DNA of 64,000 bases from Acidimicrobiales bacterium (GCA_035547835.1 DASZTW010000011.1:23585-87584), one strand, 5' to 3'; counted from the stretch's first letter, positions 41,659 to 50,740 are shown. Numbers and translations: made by a program. Notes: generated by a model not told the origin, from the letters alone.

Positions 41659-43065
41659 TCAAAACGGTGGCGGTCGTCGGGTCAACGCACCGGCGATCGT
41701 CGTGGCCACGACGTACGCCGCGATGTCGGTCGCCGATTCCTGACGGGCGATTGCGGCGGTGAGCGCGTGATTGGTGAGCATGCCCGCGAAGGTGATGCTC
41801 TGTGACGGCGAATCGATCAGCCCGGCCCGAAACGACGACCGATGCTGTTCGAGCACCGGCACCAAGACGAACGGAACGGGCGCGATGACGCGTGGGTCGT
41901 CGGACGCGCCGGTGGGTGGGCCGACGTGGGCTGTCTGGTACCAGAACGACGACACCAACGCCGCCGTCAGGCGGGGGTGCCGATGGGCGAGCTCGGCGAG
42001 GCGTTGCACGTGGCGACCCAACAGCCGATCGACGCGCAGCTGTTCGTCGTGACGCAGACCGTGCTCCAACGTCGGGATGAACGTGGCCCAGATCGCCGCC
42101 GCCAGCGTGTTGCGATGGCCGAAACAGCGGATCGCCGTCTGGCGTGACACACCGGTGTCGGCAGCCACGGCGGTCAACGACACGGCCCGCCAGCCGCCTG
42201 CCCGGTACCGGCGCAACGCAGCAGCAGCGATCGTCTCACGCACGCCTGCGGCGTCGGCCGGTGGATCGACCCGCGCGAACAAGGTGTGTTCCGGGTCGGG
42301 TTCCTCGACGGCCGAGTGGCTCACCGTGAACGAGTCGAACAGCCGAAGCCCCGCGCTCGTCAACAAGTCCGCCGTGGTGTGTGGGTCGTACCTCGCTTGC
42401 ATGGCGAAGCCGTCGATCAGCGCGGTCAGCGATCGTGCGAATGCCCGCTCGCTTGTTCCCTCTGCCATGCGACGCCCGCTGAGATCCAGCGTCGCGTCGA
42501 TCACTTCGACCAGCAGGTCGATCCGCGCTTCGTGATGTGCTCGCAGCGGACGCCGAGCGTCGGGGTCGTGACCGGCAACGGTTGCTGCCAACAAGGTGAT
42601 GGACAGGGCGAGGTCGCGGTTGGCGTTGCTGAGCGGCGATTCACCCGACGAGGCCAGTTCGGTGAGCGGGCCGAGTGGGTCCGCGCCGTCGCCTCGCCCG
42701 GTCGTGGGGTCGACGATCTCGGCCACCGCCGCTTGTGCGGACCGCGTCCCGGCCAGCGACTGGCTCAGCACATGTTCGACCACGGCTCTCGCGAGCGTGG
42801 GATTGGGTTCACCCGCCCGTCCCGACTTCGAGGGGAAGTGGTGGCTGACCGTGCCCGGGGCGACGCCCGCGTGGTCCGCCACCGATCGCACGCCCACCGA
42901 CGCCAAGACGTCGCGCAAGCGGAGGTGCAACACGAGATCTTCCGCTGCCTCGAGTAGGTGGTCGCGGCCGAGGCGCGGTCGAGTGGCTGGAACCTCGCGT
43001 GCTCTGACGTTCGCGCCAGCCGGTGGCGCGGCGACGCCTCGATTCTTTCCGCCCTTGTCTGCCAT
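41659..43065 (-). CDS. Regulator with two tandem TetR DNA-binding domains
   Basis: A 468-residue protein with two TetR-type units in one chain. The first HTH is near residues 35-80 (DHLLEAAEDLVLHLRLRDVLA, VRSVADHAGVAPGTVSHHFPSKSG), followed by a helical ligand domain. The second HTH is at about 270-320 (ETIAAAALRRYRAGGWRAVSLTAVAADTGVSRQTAIRCFGHRNTL), again with a helical C-terminal domain. TetR proteins are normally 190-220-residue homodimers, so this is a covalent pseudo-dimer. ATG 43065 begins a basic tail (MADKGGKNRG). Targets are unknown; ethylmalonyl-CoA mutase is upstream on the same strand. Confidence 0.82.
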   Translation of the reverse strand: MADKGGKNRGVAAPPAGANVRAREVPATRPRLGRDHLLEAAEDLVLHLRLRDVLASVGVRSVADHAGVAPGTVSHHFPSKSGRAGEPNPTLARAVVEHVLSQSLAGTRSAQAAVAEIVDPTTGRGDGADPLGPLTELASSGESPLSNANRDLALSITLLAATVAGHDPDARRPLRAHHEARIDLLVEVIDATLDLSGRRMAEGTSERAFARSLTALIDGFAMQARYDPHTTADLLTSAGLRLFDSFTVSHSAVEEPDPEHTLFARVDPPADAAGVRETIAAAALRRYRAGGWRAVSLTAVAADTGVSRQTAIRCFGHRNTLAAAIWATFIPTLEHGLRHDEQLRVDRLLGRHVQRLAELAHRHPRLTAALVSSFWYQTAHVGPPTGASDDPRVIAPVPFVLVPVLEQHRSSFRAGLIDSPSQSITFAGMLTNHALTAAIARQESATDIAAYVVATTIAGALTRRPPPF

Positions 43066-43197
43066 GGTGCCGCCCGCTCGCCCTTGTCGCCCGCGCGATC
43101 GCTCCCGCCACTTACGTCGCACCACGAAGCTTGTCACGCGGCGCAGCCCGATGTCGGGTGAGTGCCGCGCGTCGGCCCAGCGACCGATGGACGTGGG

Positions 43198-45162
43198 TCA
43201 GGGCGAGGCGCGGCCGGCTTCGACGAGGGCGACGATGTCGCGCATGATGCGGGCGAACTCGAAGTCCTTCGGCGTGTAGACCGCGGCGACGCCGGCTTCG
43301 AGCAACTTGGGACGGTCGTCCTCAGGGATGATCCCACCCGCCACGACCGGCACCGTCACGCCTTCGTCGCGCAACAGGCGCACGACTTCGGGGACCAGCT
43401 CCATGTGGCTGCCCGACAAGATCGACAAGCCCACCAGCTCGACGTCTTCGTCGCGCGCGACCGACGCGATCTGCTCGGGTGTCAAGCGGATGCCTTGGTA
43501 CACCACCTCGATGCCGGCATCGCGGGCCGCGACCGCGATCTGCTCGGCGCCGTTGGAGTGGCCGTCGAGCCCGGGCTTGGCCACGAGGATCCGCGGCGGG
43601 CCACCCGGCAGGGTCTTCACCCGTTCGGCCACTGCACGGAGCCCGTCGGTGGAACCGTGGCCGACGGCCGCGGCCACACCGGTCGGCGCCCGGTACTCGC
43701 CGAACACCTCGCGCAGCTCGCCGGCCCACTCGCCGGTCGTGCCACCGGCATGGGCCAGCGCGATGGTGGCCGGCATGATGTTCTCGTCGGTGCCCGCCAC
43801 CCTGGCCAGTTCCTCCAACGCCCGCTTCACGGCATCGGTGTCGCGCTGAGCCCGCCACTCCACGAGCTCCTCGATCGTCTGGTGCTCGGTGGCAGGGTCG
43901 ACCTTCAAGATGCTCTCCTCGCCGCCGAGCGGCGACGGCTCGGTCTCCGTGAAGGAGTTGACGCCCACCACGGTCTGTTCGCCGGTCTCGATGCGGCGTA
44001 TGCGGTCGGCGTGCGACGCGACCAGCCGGCCCTTCAGCTCGTCGATGCACTCGAAGACACCGCCGAGCGCCAGCACTTCGTCGAGCTCGGCGGTGGCGCC
44101 GTCGACCAACTCGGCGGTCTTGGCTTCCATCACGTGCGAGCCGTCGAAGATGTCGTCGTACTCCAACAAGTCGGACTCGTACGCCAGCACCTGCTGCATC
44201 CGCAACGACCACTGCTGATCCCAAGGCCGGGGGAGGCCGAGCGCCTCGTTCCACGCGGGCAGCTGGAGCGACCGGGCCCGCGAGCGCTTCGACAACGTCA
44301 CCCCCAACATCTCGAGCACGATGCGCTGCACGTTGTTCTCGGGCTGCGCCTCGGTGAGGCCGAGCGAGTTGACCTGGACGCCGTACCGGAACCGCAGCGC
44401 TTTGTCATCGGTGACGCCGTAGCGCTCACGGCCGATGCGTGCCCACATCGCGGCGAACGCCCGCATCTTGGCGGTCTCCTCGACGAACCGCATGCCGGCG
44501 TTCACGAAGAACGAGATCGACGCGAACACGGCGGGGAAACGATCGGGGTCGACTTTGCCGGACTCGCGCACCCCGTCGAGCACGCCGACGGCAGTGGCCA
44601 GCGAGTACGCCAGCTCCTGCACTGGCGTCGCTCCGGCCTCTTGCAGGTGGTAGCTGCAGACGTTCATCGGGTTCCACTTGGGGATCCGCTCGTTGCAGAA
44701 CGCGATCATGTCGACGATCAAGCGGCGCGAGGGGTGCGGCGGGAAGATGTACGTACCTCGACTCAAGTACTCCTTGACGATGTCGTTCTGGGTCGTGCCC
44801 CGCAGTTGCTCCGACGGCACGCCGTGGTTCTCGGCGTTCGCCACGTAGAGGCCGAGCAGCCAGGCTGCCGTTGCGTTGATGGTCATCGACGTGTTCATCT
44901 CGCCGACCGGGATGCCGTCGAGGAGCTGTTGCATGTGGCCGATGTGGCACACCGGCACGCCGACCTTCCCGACCTCTCCGCGGGCGAACGTGGAGTCGGG
45001 GTCGTAGCCGGTCTGCGTCGGCAGGTCGAAGGCGATTGACAGACCGGTCTGCCCTTTGGCGAGGTTGGTGCGGTACAGCTCATTCGAGGCGCTCGCGGTC
45101 GAGTGCCCCGAGTACGTCCGCATCATCCAGGGCTTGTCGCGGCCGGTCGACTGGTCGGTCAT
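43198..45162 (-). CDS. ecm: Ethylmalonyl-CoA mutase (B12-dependent)
   Basis: A 654-residue coenzyme-B12 mutase converting ethylmalonyl-CoA to methylsuccinyl-CoA. The N-terminal WMMRTYSGHSTASASNELYR and GLSIAFDLPTQTGYDPDS match Ecm/MeaA rather than methylmalonyl-CoA mutase, which has a YAGFS and AFDLATHRGYDSD pattern. The B12-binding domain at the C-terminus has the base-off motif in LDGHSNGAEQ (Asp-x-His-x-x-Gly), then LSILSGSH and VAGGIIPEDD. Full length. Start chosen at ATG 45162 with GGGGAG upstream. Together with ccr it defines the ethylmalonyl-CoA pathway. Confidence 0.94.
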   Translation of the reverse strand: MTDQSTGRDKPWMMRTYSGHSTASASNELYRTNLAKGQTGLSIAFDLPTQTGYDPDSTFARGEVGKVGVPVCHIGHMQQLLDGIPVGEMNTSMTINATAAWLLGLYVANAENHGVPSEQLRGTTQNDIVKEYLSRGTYIFPPHPSRRLIVDMIAFCNERIPKWNPMNVCSYHLQEAGATPVQELAYSLATAVGVLDGVRESGKVDPDRFPAVFASISFFVNAGMRFVEETAKMRAFAAMWARIGRERYGVTDDKALRFRYGVQVNSLGLTEAQPENNVQRIVLEMLGVTLSKRSRARSLQLPAWNEALGLPRPWDQQWSLRMQQVLAYESDLLEYDDIFDGSHVMEAKTAELVDGATAELDEVLALGGVFECIDELKGRLVASHADRIRRIETGEQTVVGVNSFTETEPSPLGGEESILKVDPATEHQTIEELVEWRAQRDTDAVKRALEELARVAGTDENIMPATIALAHAGGTTGEWAGELREVFGEYRAPTGVAAAVGHGSTDGLRAVAERVKTLPGGPPRILVAKPGLDGHSNGAEQIAVAARDAGIEVVYQGIRLTPEQIASVARDEDVELVGLSILSGSHMELVPEVVRLLRDEGVTVPVVAGGIIPEDDRPKLLEAGVAAVYTPKDFEFARIMRDIVALVEAGRASP

Positions 45163-45243
45163 CTCCCCATTGTCGACGCCGGTGGCCCGATCCTCCACAT
45201 TTTGTGTGCGCCGTCCTCACGGATTCCCCGGGTGGCAGGCCGG

Positions 45244-45249
45244 TAGGTT
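45244..45249 (+). promoter_or_regulatory. TAGGTT -10-like box before fdhD
   Basis: TAGGTT ends 6 nt before the ATG at 45256, with no Shine-Dalgarno, fitting a leaderless fdhD-oxidoreductase transcript. Confidence 0.5.
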
Positions 45250-45255
45250 GGCCGC

Positions 45256-46152
45256 ATGGAGCAGGGTCGATCCGTCTCCGCGTCCGTCCTCCGGATCGGT
45301 CGCGAAGGCACCGACGTGACCGTCGATGAGCTCGCAGTCGAGGAACCGCTCGAGATCCGGCTCGACGGCGAGCGGGTGGCCACCACCATGCGCACGCCGG
45401 GCCACGACGATGAGCTGGCGGCTGGCTTCTGCTGGGCCGAAGACCTGCTCGGCGGCGCCGACATCTTGCGCGTGGGCCGTTGCGCGGCGGTCGAGGCACG
45501 AGGTGGTGGCGCCACCGAGGCCGGCGCGGCTGCCCTCACCGCGAACGTGGTCGTGGTCGACACCGGCTGCCTCGCGCCCGCGCCGACTGCTCGTCTCGGC
45601 ACCACCACGTCGTCGTGCGGGTGGTGCGGCACCGGCCAGCTCGACGTGTTGCGCGACCGGTTCACGCCGGTGCGCCAGCCGATCGTGTTCGACCTCGACG
45701 CCCTGGCCGCCATCCCTGACCGCGTCCGACCTCACCAGCGGCTGTTCGACCTGACCGGCGGCGTGCACGCCGCGGCGGCGTTCGACGCGGACGGGTCCGT
45801 GCTGGTGGTCCGCGAGGACATCGGCCGTCACAACGCCGTCGACAAAGTGGTTGGACGCCTGCTGCTCGGCGGTGCCCTACCGGCGGCGGGCCTCGGGCTG
45901 TTCGTGAGCGGCCGGGCGAGCTTCGAGCTGGTGCAAAAGGCGTGGGCCGCGGGCTTCGCCGCGTTGGTGGCGGTCAGCGCGCCGTCGTCGCTGGCGGTCG
46001 ACGCGGCCCGCCGCGCCAACCTGCTGCTGGCCGGATTCGTCCGACCCGGGCGTGTCAACGTCTACGCCGAGCCGGTGGCCGGCCTTGTGCCGCCGTCGGA
46101 CCCGCCCGCCGCCGTGCGCGTCGACGGAGTGACCGCCGCGAGCGCGCGATGA
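45256..46152 (+). CDS. fdhD: Formate dehydrogenase accessory sulfurtransferase
   Basis: A 298-residue FdhD protein, which passes sulfur to the molybdenum/tungsten cofactor of formate-dehydrogenase-like enzymes. Features are VDELAVEEPLEIRLDGE, MRTPGHDDELAAGFCWAE, the cysteine loop SSCGWCG, GGVHAAAAFD and REDIGRHNAVDKVVG. Its stop overlaps the start of the molybdopterin oxidoreductase gene (ATGA), which is therefore its probable client. Confidence 0.93.
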   Translation: MEQGRSVSASVLRIGREGTDVTVDELAVEEPLEIRLDGERVATTMRTPGHDDELAAGFCWAEDLLGGADILRVGRCAAVEARGGGATEAGAAALTANVVVVDTGCLAPAPTARLGTTTSSCGWCGTGQLDVLRDRFTPVRQPIVFDLDALAAIPDRVRPHQRLFDLTGGVHAAAAFDADGSVLVVREDIGRHNAVDKVVGRLLLGGALPAAGLGLFVSGRASFELVQKAWAAGFAALVAVSAPSSLAVDAARRANLLLAGFVRPGRVNVYAEPVAGLVPPSDPPAAVRVDGVTAASAR

Positions 46153-48437
46153 CCAAGCCGCCACCGGCCAGCGACCCGTCCGAGGTGGAGCTCACCACCC
46201 GCGCGCCGAAGGACTGGGCGGCCGGGCTGCCCGGCGTGGTGGCCGCATTGCGCCAGACCCGGGACCAGGCCGGGGTGCGGCGCGGCGCCCGCCTGCTCGC
46301 CCGCATCAACCAGGCCGACGGGTTCGACTGTCCCGGCTGCGCGTGGCCCGACCCCGACAACAGAGGACACGTCGAGTTCTGCGAGAACGGCGCCAAAGCC
46401 GTCGCCGAGGAAGGCACGTTGCGTCGGGTCGGTCCGGAGTTCTTCGCGGCTCACCCGCTCGGCGACTTGCGTGCGCGGAGCGACTACTGGCTCGGTCAGC
46501 AGGGGCGCCTCACCCATCCCATGTTCCGGCCTGCGGGATCCGACCGGTTCGAGCAGGTGTCGTGGGAGCACGCGCTGGCGCTGGTCGTCGACGAGCTCCG
46601 ACGTTGTGCCTCGCCCGACCGGGCGGTCTTCTACACGTCGGGCCGCACCAGCAACGAAGCCGCGTTCGCCTACCAGTTGATGGTCCGGCGCTTCGGCACC
46701 AACAACTTGCCGGACTGCTCGAACATGTGCCACGAGTCGAGCGGTGTCGCGCTTGGCCAGGCGATCGGGATCGGCAAGGGGTCGGTCACCCTCGACGACA
46801 TCGAGCAGGCCGACTTGTTGCTCATCGCCGGTCAGAACCCCGGTACGAATCACCCACGGATGCTCACCGCGCTCGAAGCCGCCAAGGAGCGGGGGGCGGT
46901 GATCGTGGCCATCAACCCGCTGCCCGAGGCGGGCCTGATCCGCTTCAAGAACCCTCAGCGGGCTCGCGGGCTGGCCGGGCGCGGCACGCCGCTGGCCGAC
47001 CAGTTCCTCCAGATCAAAGTGGGTGCCGACCTCGCGCTGTTCCAGCTCGTGAACCGTCGCCTGGTGGAGCTCGACGACGGCGTGGCGGCTGACCACGCGG
47101 TGCTCGACCGGGCGTTCATCGAGTCGTCGTGCGACGGTTTCGACGCGCTGGCCGCACACCTCCGCGGCCTCGACGAACGGGCGCTTCTCGCCGCCACCGG
47201 CCTCGGCGTCGGCGAGGTCGACGCGCTGGTTGACCGGATCGTGGCGTCGGAGCGCATGATCATCTGCTGGGCGATGGGCATCACGCAGCACCGCCAAGGC
47301 GTCGCGACCATCCGCGAGATGGCCAACACCGCGCTGTTGCGCGGCGCGATCGGCAAGCCCGGCGCCGGCCTGTGCCCCGTGCGTGGCCACAGCAACGTCC
47401 AAGGCGACCGCACGATGGGCATCTTCGAAAAGCCACCGGCGCCCCTGCTCGACGCCATCGCCGGACGGTTCGCGTTCGAGCCGCCGCGCGCCCACGGGCT
47501 CGACACGGTCGGTGCGATCCACGCTCTGCGCCGGAGCGAGGTCGACGTGTTCATGTCGATGGGCGGCAACTTCGCGTCGGCGGCCCCCGACACCCGCGCC
47601 ACGCTCGACGCGCTCGGTCGTTGCCGGCTCGGCGTGTCGGTGTCCACCAAGCTCAACCGCACCCACCTGCATGCCGGCGAGGCGTCGTTGATCCTTCCGT
47701 GCCTGGGCCGCACCGAGCGCGACCGCACGGGCGGCGCCGACCAGTTCGTCAGCGTCGAGGACTCGATGAGCATGGTCCACATGTCGCGCGGCCGGGTCCC
47801 TCCCGCGTCGAGCGAGCTGCGCAGCGAGGTCGACATCGTGTGCGCGCTTGCGTCGCGGTTGTTCGGCGACGACGAGATCGACTGGTCCGCCAGGGCGGAC
47901 GACTACGACCTCATCCGCGAGGACATCGCTGAGGTGATCCCGGGCTGCGTCGACTACAACCGGCGCGTGCGGCTGCCGGGCGGGTTCGTGCTGCCGCACC
48001 CGCCACGCGACAGCCGCACGTTCCCCACTGCCAGCGGCAAGGCCCACCTGACGTGTAACCACTTCTCGCCCGTCGAAGTGCCCGATGGTCGGCTGCTGTT
48101 GCAGACGGTGCGCTCGCATGACCAGTTCAACACCACGATCTACGGGCTCGACGACCGCTACCGCGGCATCTCGAACGGACGCCGGGTCGTCTTCGCCCAC
48201 CGCGACGACCTCGCAACGCTCGGGTTCTCCGGCGGCGACGTGGTCGACGTGGTCAGCGACGCGCACGACGGGATCGAGCGACGCGCCGCGCGCTTCCGGC
48301 TGGTCGAGTACCCGGTCGCGCCCGGCACTTGCGCGGCGTACTTCCCCGAAGCGAACGAGCTGGTGCCGCTGGGGTGGGTCGCCGACGAGAGCAACACGCC
48401 GGCGTCAAAGGCGGTGGTGGTGCGCTTCGAGCCCTGA
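46149..48437 (+). CDS. FdhF/YdeP-family molybdopterin oxidoreductase
   Basis: A 762-residue molybdopterin-guanine-dinucleotide enzyme of the YdeP group. The N-terminus has DCPGCAWPDPDNRGHVEFCENG in place of the usual four-cysteine iron-sulfur motif. Other features are FYTSGRTSNEAAFAYQLM, CSNMCHESSGVAL, LLLIAGQNPGTNHPRML, RGHSNVQGDRTMGI and, near the C-terminus, LLLQTVRSHDQFNTTIYGLDDRYRGI. The substrate is unknown; YdeP has been tied to acid resistance in Escherichia coli. No twin-arginine signal, so it should be cytoplasmic. Coupled to fdhD. Confidence 0.9.
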   Translation: MTKPPPASDPSEVELTTRAPKDWAAGLPGVVAALRQTRDQAGVRRGARLLARINQADGFDCPGCAWPDPDNRGHVEFCENGAKAVAEEGTLRRVGPEFFAAHPLGDLRARSDYWLGQQGRLTHPMFRPAGSDRFEQVSWEHALALVVDELRRCASPDRAVFYTSGRTSNEAAFAYQLMVRRFGTNNLPDCSNMCHESSGVALGQAIGIGKGSVTLDDIEQADLLLIAGQNPGTNHPRMLTALEAAKERGAVIVAINPLPEAGLIRFKNPQRARGLAGRGTPLADQFLQIKVGADLALFQLVNRRLVELDDGVAADHAVLDRAFIESSCDGFDALAAHLRGLDERALLAATGLGVGEVDALVDRIVASERMIICWAMGITQHRQGVATIREMANTALLRGAIGKPGAGLCPVRGHSNVQGDRTMGIFEKPPAPLLDAIAGRFAFEPPRAHGLDTVGAIHALRRSEVDVFMSMGGNFASAAPDTRATLDALGRCRLGVSVSTKLNRTHLHAGEASLILPCLGRTERDRTGGADQFVSVEDSMSMVHMSRGRVPPASSELRSEVDIVCALASRLFGDDEIDWSARADDYDLIREDIAEVIPGCVDYNRRVRLPGGFVLPHPPRDSRTFPTASGKAHLTCNHFSPVEVPDGRLLLQTVRSHDQFNTTIYGLDDRYRGISNGRRVVFAHRDDLATLGFSGGDVVDVVSDAHDGIERRAARFRLVEYPVAPGTCAAYFPEANELVPLGWVADESNTPASKAVVVRFEP

Positions 48438-48572
48438 TGGCAGGATCGGCGCGCGCCGGCACGGCCGCGTGGCAACCGTCACTCCTTCCGGCAGACTGGC
48501 TGCGGCTGGGGCCCGTCGCGGTGCTGACGTGCCGGCGTACGGGTTCGCGAACAACCGATTCGGGAGGTCGTC

Positions 48573-49925
48573 ATGAAGCCGCTGCTGTCCGGCCGTCATT
48601 CCGCCACCCCGGTGGTCGACTCGATTGCGCCGACCGTCCGGAGCCTGCTCGGCCGCGAGTTGCCGTTTCGTCTCCGAGGCTGGGACGGCAGCGAGACCGG
48701 ACCCGCCGATTCGCCAGTCACGGTGGTGATCCACTCGCCGCTGGCGCTGCGCTACTTGCTGTGGGCGCCGGGCGAGCTCGGATTGGCCCGCGCGCACGTC
48801 GCCGGCGAGCTCGACATCGAAGGCGACATCTTCAAGCTCCTGAACGCCCGCGACCTGCTGGTCGACGAAGTCAGCGAACCGTATGAGCTGCGATTCAACC
48901 CCAAGTCGTTGGGCGCGCTCGCCAAGAGCGCGTTCAACGTCGGCGCGATCGGCCCTCCGCCACCTCGGCCCATCGAGGAGGCCAAGCCGCGGGGCTTGCG
49001 CCACAGCATCGGACGCGACGCGGCCTCGGTGTCGCACCACTACGACGTCGGCAACGATTTCTACCGGATCGTCCTCGGCCCGTCGTGGACGTACTCGTGT
49101 GGCTACTGGCCCACCGGCGACATGACGCTCGAGCAGGCGCAAGCCTCCAAGTACGAGCTCGTGTCCCGCAAGCTCGGCCTGCGCGAGGGCATGCGCCTGC
49201 TCGACGTCGGCTGCGGTTGGGGCGGCATGGTCATCCATGCGGCGCTCCACCACGGGGTGCGGGCGGTCGGCGTCACCATCTCCAAGGAGCAGCAACAAAA
49301 GGCCCGTGAGCGCGTCGAGGAGCTCGGGCTCGGCGACCGCGTCGAGATCCGCTTGCAGGACTACCGCGAGATCCACGACGGACCGTTCGACGCGATCAGC
49401 AGTATCGGCATGTTCGAGCACGTCGGCGAGGAGCGGATGAAGGAGTACCTGTCCGATCTCCGCGATTTGCTGCGTCCCGGTGGTCGGTTGCTCAACCACG
49501 CGATCTCCCGACCCGACCCGTCGAGGCGGTCGTCGATCCGCCCCCGTTCGTTCGTCGGCCGCTACGTGTTCCCCGACGGAGCGCTGGTCGAGGTGGGCAG
49601 GGTGGTCAGCACCATGCAGGGGCTCGGCCTCGAAGTGCGCGATCTGCAGTCGTTGCGTGAGCACTACGCCCGCACGTTGCGCGCGTGGGTCGCCAACCTG
49701 GAGTCGCAGTGGGACGAGGCGCAGCGACTGGCAGGTCCGGGACGCGCCCGGGTCTGGCGGCTGTACATGGCCGGCTCAGCGCTGGGGTTCGAGGACAACC
49801 GGATCTCGGTGCACCAGGTCCTGGCGGTGCGGACTCCACCGGACGGCAAGAGCGACGTCGAGCCCAACCGCTCGCTGCTCGATGTCCCTCAACCGGTCGA
49901 CCTCGGCCTCCCGTCCGGGAGCTGA
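48573..49925 (+). CDS. Cyclopropane-fatty-acyl-phospholipid synthase family protein
   Basis: A 450-residue SAM-dependent methyltransferase of the CFA family, which adds a methylene or methyl group across the double bond of unsaturated phospholipid acyl chains. The N-terminal domain (FRLRGWDGSETGP, LARAHVAGELDIEGDIF) is typical. The catalytic domain begins with SVSHHYDVGNDFYRIVLGPSWTYSCGYW, SAM motif I is LLDVGCGWGGMVIHAA, and GMFEHVGEERMKEY follows. GGGAGG Shine-Dalgarno before the ATG. It ends convergently with aat across a C-tract and strong hairpin. Confidence 0.92.
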   Translation: MKPLLSGRHSATPVVDSIAPTVRSLLGRELPFRLRGWDGSETGPADSPVTVVIHSPLALRYLLWAPGELGLARAHVAGELDIEGDIFKLLNARDLLVDEVSEPYELRFNPKSLGALAKSAFNVGAIGPPPPRPIEEAKPRGLRHSIGRDAASVSHHYDVGNDFYRIVLGPSWTYSCGYWPTGDMTLEQAQASKYELVSRKLGLREGMRLLDVGCGWGGMVIHAALHHGVRAVGVTISKEQQQKARERVEELGLGDRVEIRLQDYREIHDGPFDAISSIGMFEHVGEERMKEYLSDLRDLLRPGGRLLNHAISRPDPSRRSSIRPRSFVGRYVFPDGALVEVGRVVSTMQGLGLEVRDLQSLREHYARTLRAWVANLESQWDEAQRLAGPGRARVWRLYMAGSALGFEDNRISVHQVLAVRTPPDGKSDVEPNRSLLDVPQPVDLGLPSGS

Positions 49926-49930
49926 CCCCA

Positions 49931-50017
49931 CCGCGGCGTCCCGCGGCGTCCCCGTCGTCCCCCCGTCGTCCCCCCTGTCGTCCCCCCCGTCGTCCCCCCC
50001 CGTCGTCCCCCCCGTCC
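49931..50017 (+). repeat. C-tract tandem repeat, G-quadruplex motif on the minus strand
   Basis: Two copies of CCGCGGCGTC are followed by five runs of 6-8 C separated by GTCGT or TGTCGT. Read on the minus strand this is five G-runs of 6-8 with 5-6-nt loops, a strong quadruplex-forming pattern. On the plus strand it is C-rich and G-poor, like a Rho-utilisation site for the cfa transcript. The short unit makes it prone to length variation. Confidence 0.8.
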
Positions 50018-50064
50018 TGCTGTGAGCAGTTGACCACCTGGTGGGTGGTCAACTGCTCACAGCA
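50018..50064. terminator. 21-bp perfect hairpin between convergent cfa and aat
   Basis: Two exact 21-bp arms (50018-50038 and 50044-50064; centre CCACC-TGGTG-GGTGG) form a hairpin that includes the aat stop codon. It is placed as a bidirectional terminator, but no T-run follows on either strand; the plus strand has the C-tract before it and the minus strand runs into G-runs after it. Confidence 0.75.
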
Positions 50065-50740
50065 CAGGGGGGAGGGGGAGGTCGAGGGCCGCGCGCAGCA
50101 GCCGGAGGTAGCGGTCGCGCGGCACGTCCCGGGCGCCGAGTGTGGCGAGGTGCTCCGTGGTCCACTGCACGTCGAGCAGCCGGCCCGCGCCGCCGGATCC
50201 GTCGCTGCGGAGCAAGTCGACCAGGCCGACCAACGCCACCTTCGACGCGTCCGTGCGGTGGTGGAACATCGACTCGCCGGCGAACAGGCCACCGATCGCC
50301 ACGCCGTACAGCCCGCCGGCCAGCACGTCATCGCGCACGTCCCACGCCTCGATGCTGTGTACCCAGCCCATCTCGTGCAGGGCCGAGTACGCCGCCCGGA
50401 TCGGACCGCTGATCCAGCCGTGGGGACGCGTCGGCGCCGCGCACGCGCGGATGACCGCATCGAACGCCGTGTCCACCCGGATCTCGAAGCGCGTGCATGA
50501 CTTGCGCAGCGATCGGCTGATGCGCAGCTCGTCGAGCGGGATGATCCCGCGGGGGTCGGGCGACCACCACGCCAACGTGTTGCGGTTGCCGATGGGCATC
50601 GGGAACAGCCCGGCTCGGTACGCCGCGAGCAGCGTGCCCGCCTCGAGATCGGCGCCGATGCCGACGATGCCTTGGTCATCTGCAGTGGCGGCGGGCGGCA
50701 GCACCCACTGCGTGGGCAACGGCTCGGTGGGCCGGCTCAC
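50057..50740 (-). CDS. aat: Leucyl/phenylalanyl-tRNA-protein transferase
   Basis: A 227-residue transferase of the N-end rule pathway that adds Leu or Phe to proteins with N-terminal Arg or Lys. Family features are GIVGIGADLEAGTLLAAYRAGLFPMPI, LAWWSPDPRGIIPLDELRISRSLRK, GWVHSIEAW and GGLYGVAIGGLFAGESMFH, then ASKVALVGLVDLLR and LLDVQWTTEHLATLGARD. GTG start overlapping the upstream stop. The stop codon lies inside the 21-bp hairpin. Confidence 0.93.
   Translation of the reverse strand: MSRPTEPLPTQWVLPPAATADDQGIVGIGADLEAGTLLAAYRAGLFPMPIGNRNTLAWWSPDPRGIIPLDELRISRSLRKSCTRFEIRVDTAFDAVIRACAAPTRPHGWISGPIRAAYSALHEMGWVHSIEAWDVRDDVLAGGLYGVAIGGLFAGESMFHHRTDASKVALVGLVDLLRSDGSGGAGRLLDVQWTTEHLATLGARDVPRDRYLRLLRAALDLPLPPVL

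Noticed and set aside
43066..43137. 24-residue N-terminal extension of the double-TetR protein
   Set aside because: The extension is Arg-rich and lacks a ribosome site; the ATG at 43065 gives a typical basic tail before the first HTH, although the choice is not certain.
46062..48266. A 734-codon open frame antisense to the molybdopterin oxidoreductase gene, and similar long antisense frames at 5328-7523, 13435-15306, 57503-58906 and 483-1580
   Set aside because: They are low-complexity Arg/His/Asp/Gly translations produced by the codon bias of the real genes on the other strand, with no domain-like sequence or plausible starts.
49931..50017. CRISPR array
   Set aside because: The repeat unit is about 11 nt with no unique spacers and no cas genes; it is a simple C-tract tandem repeat.
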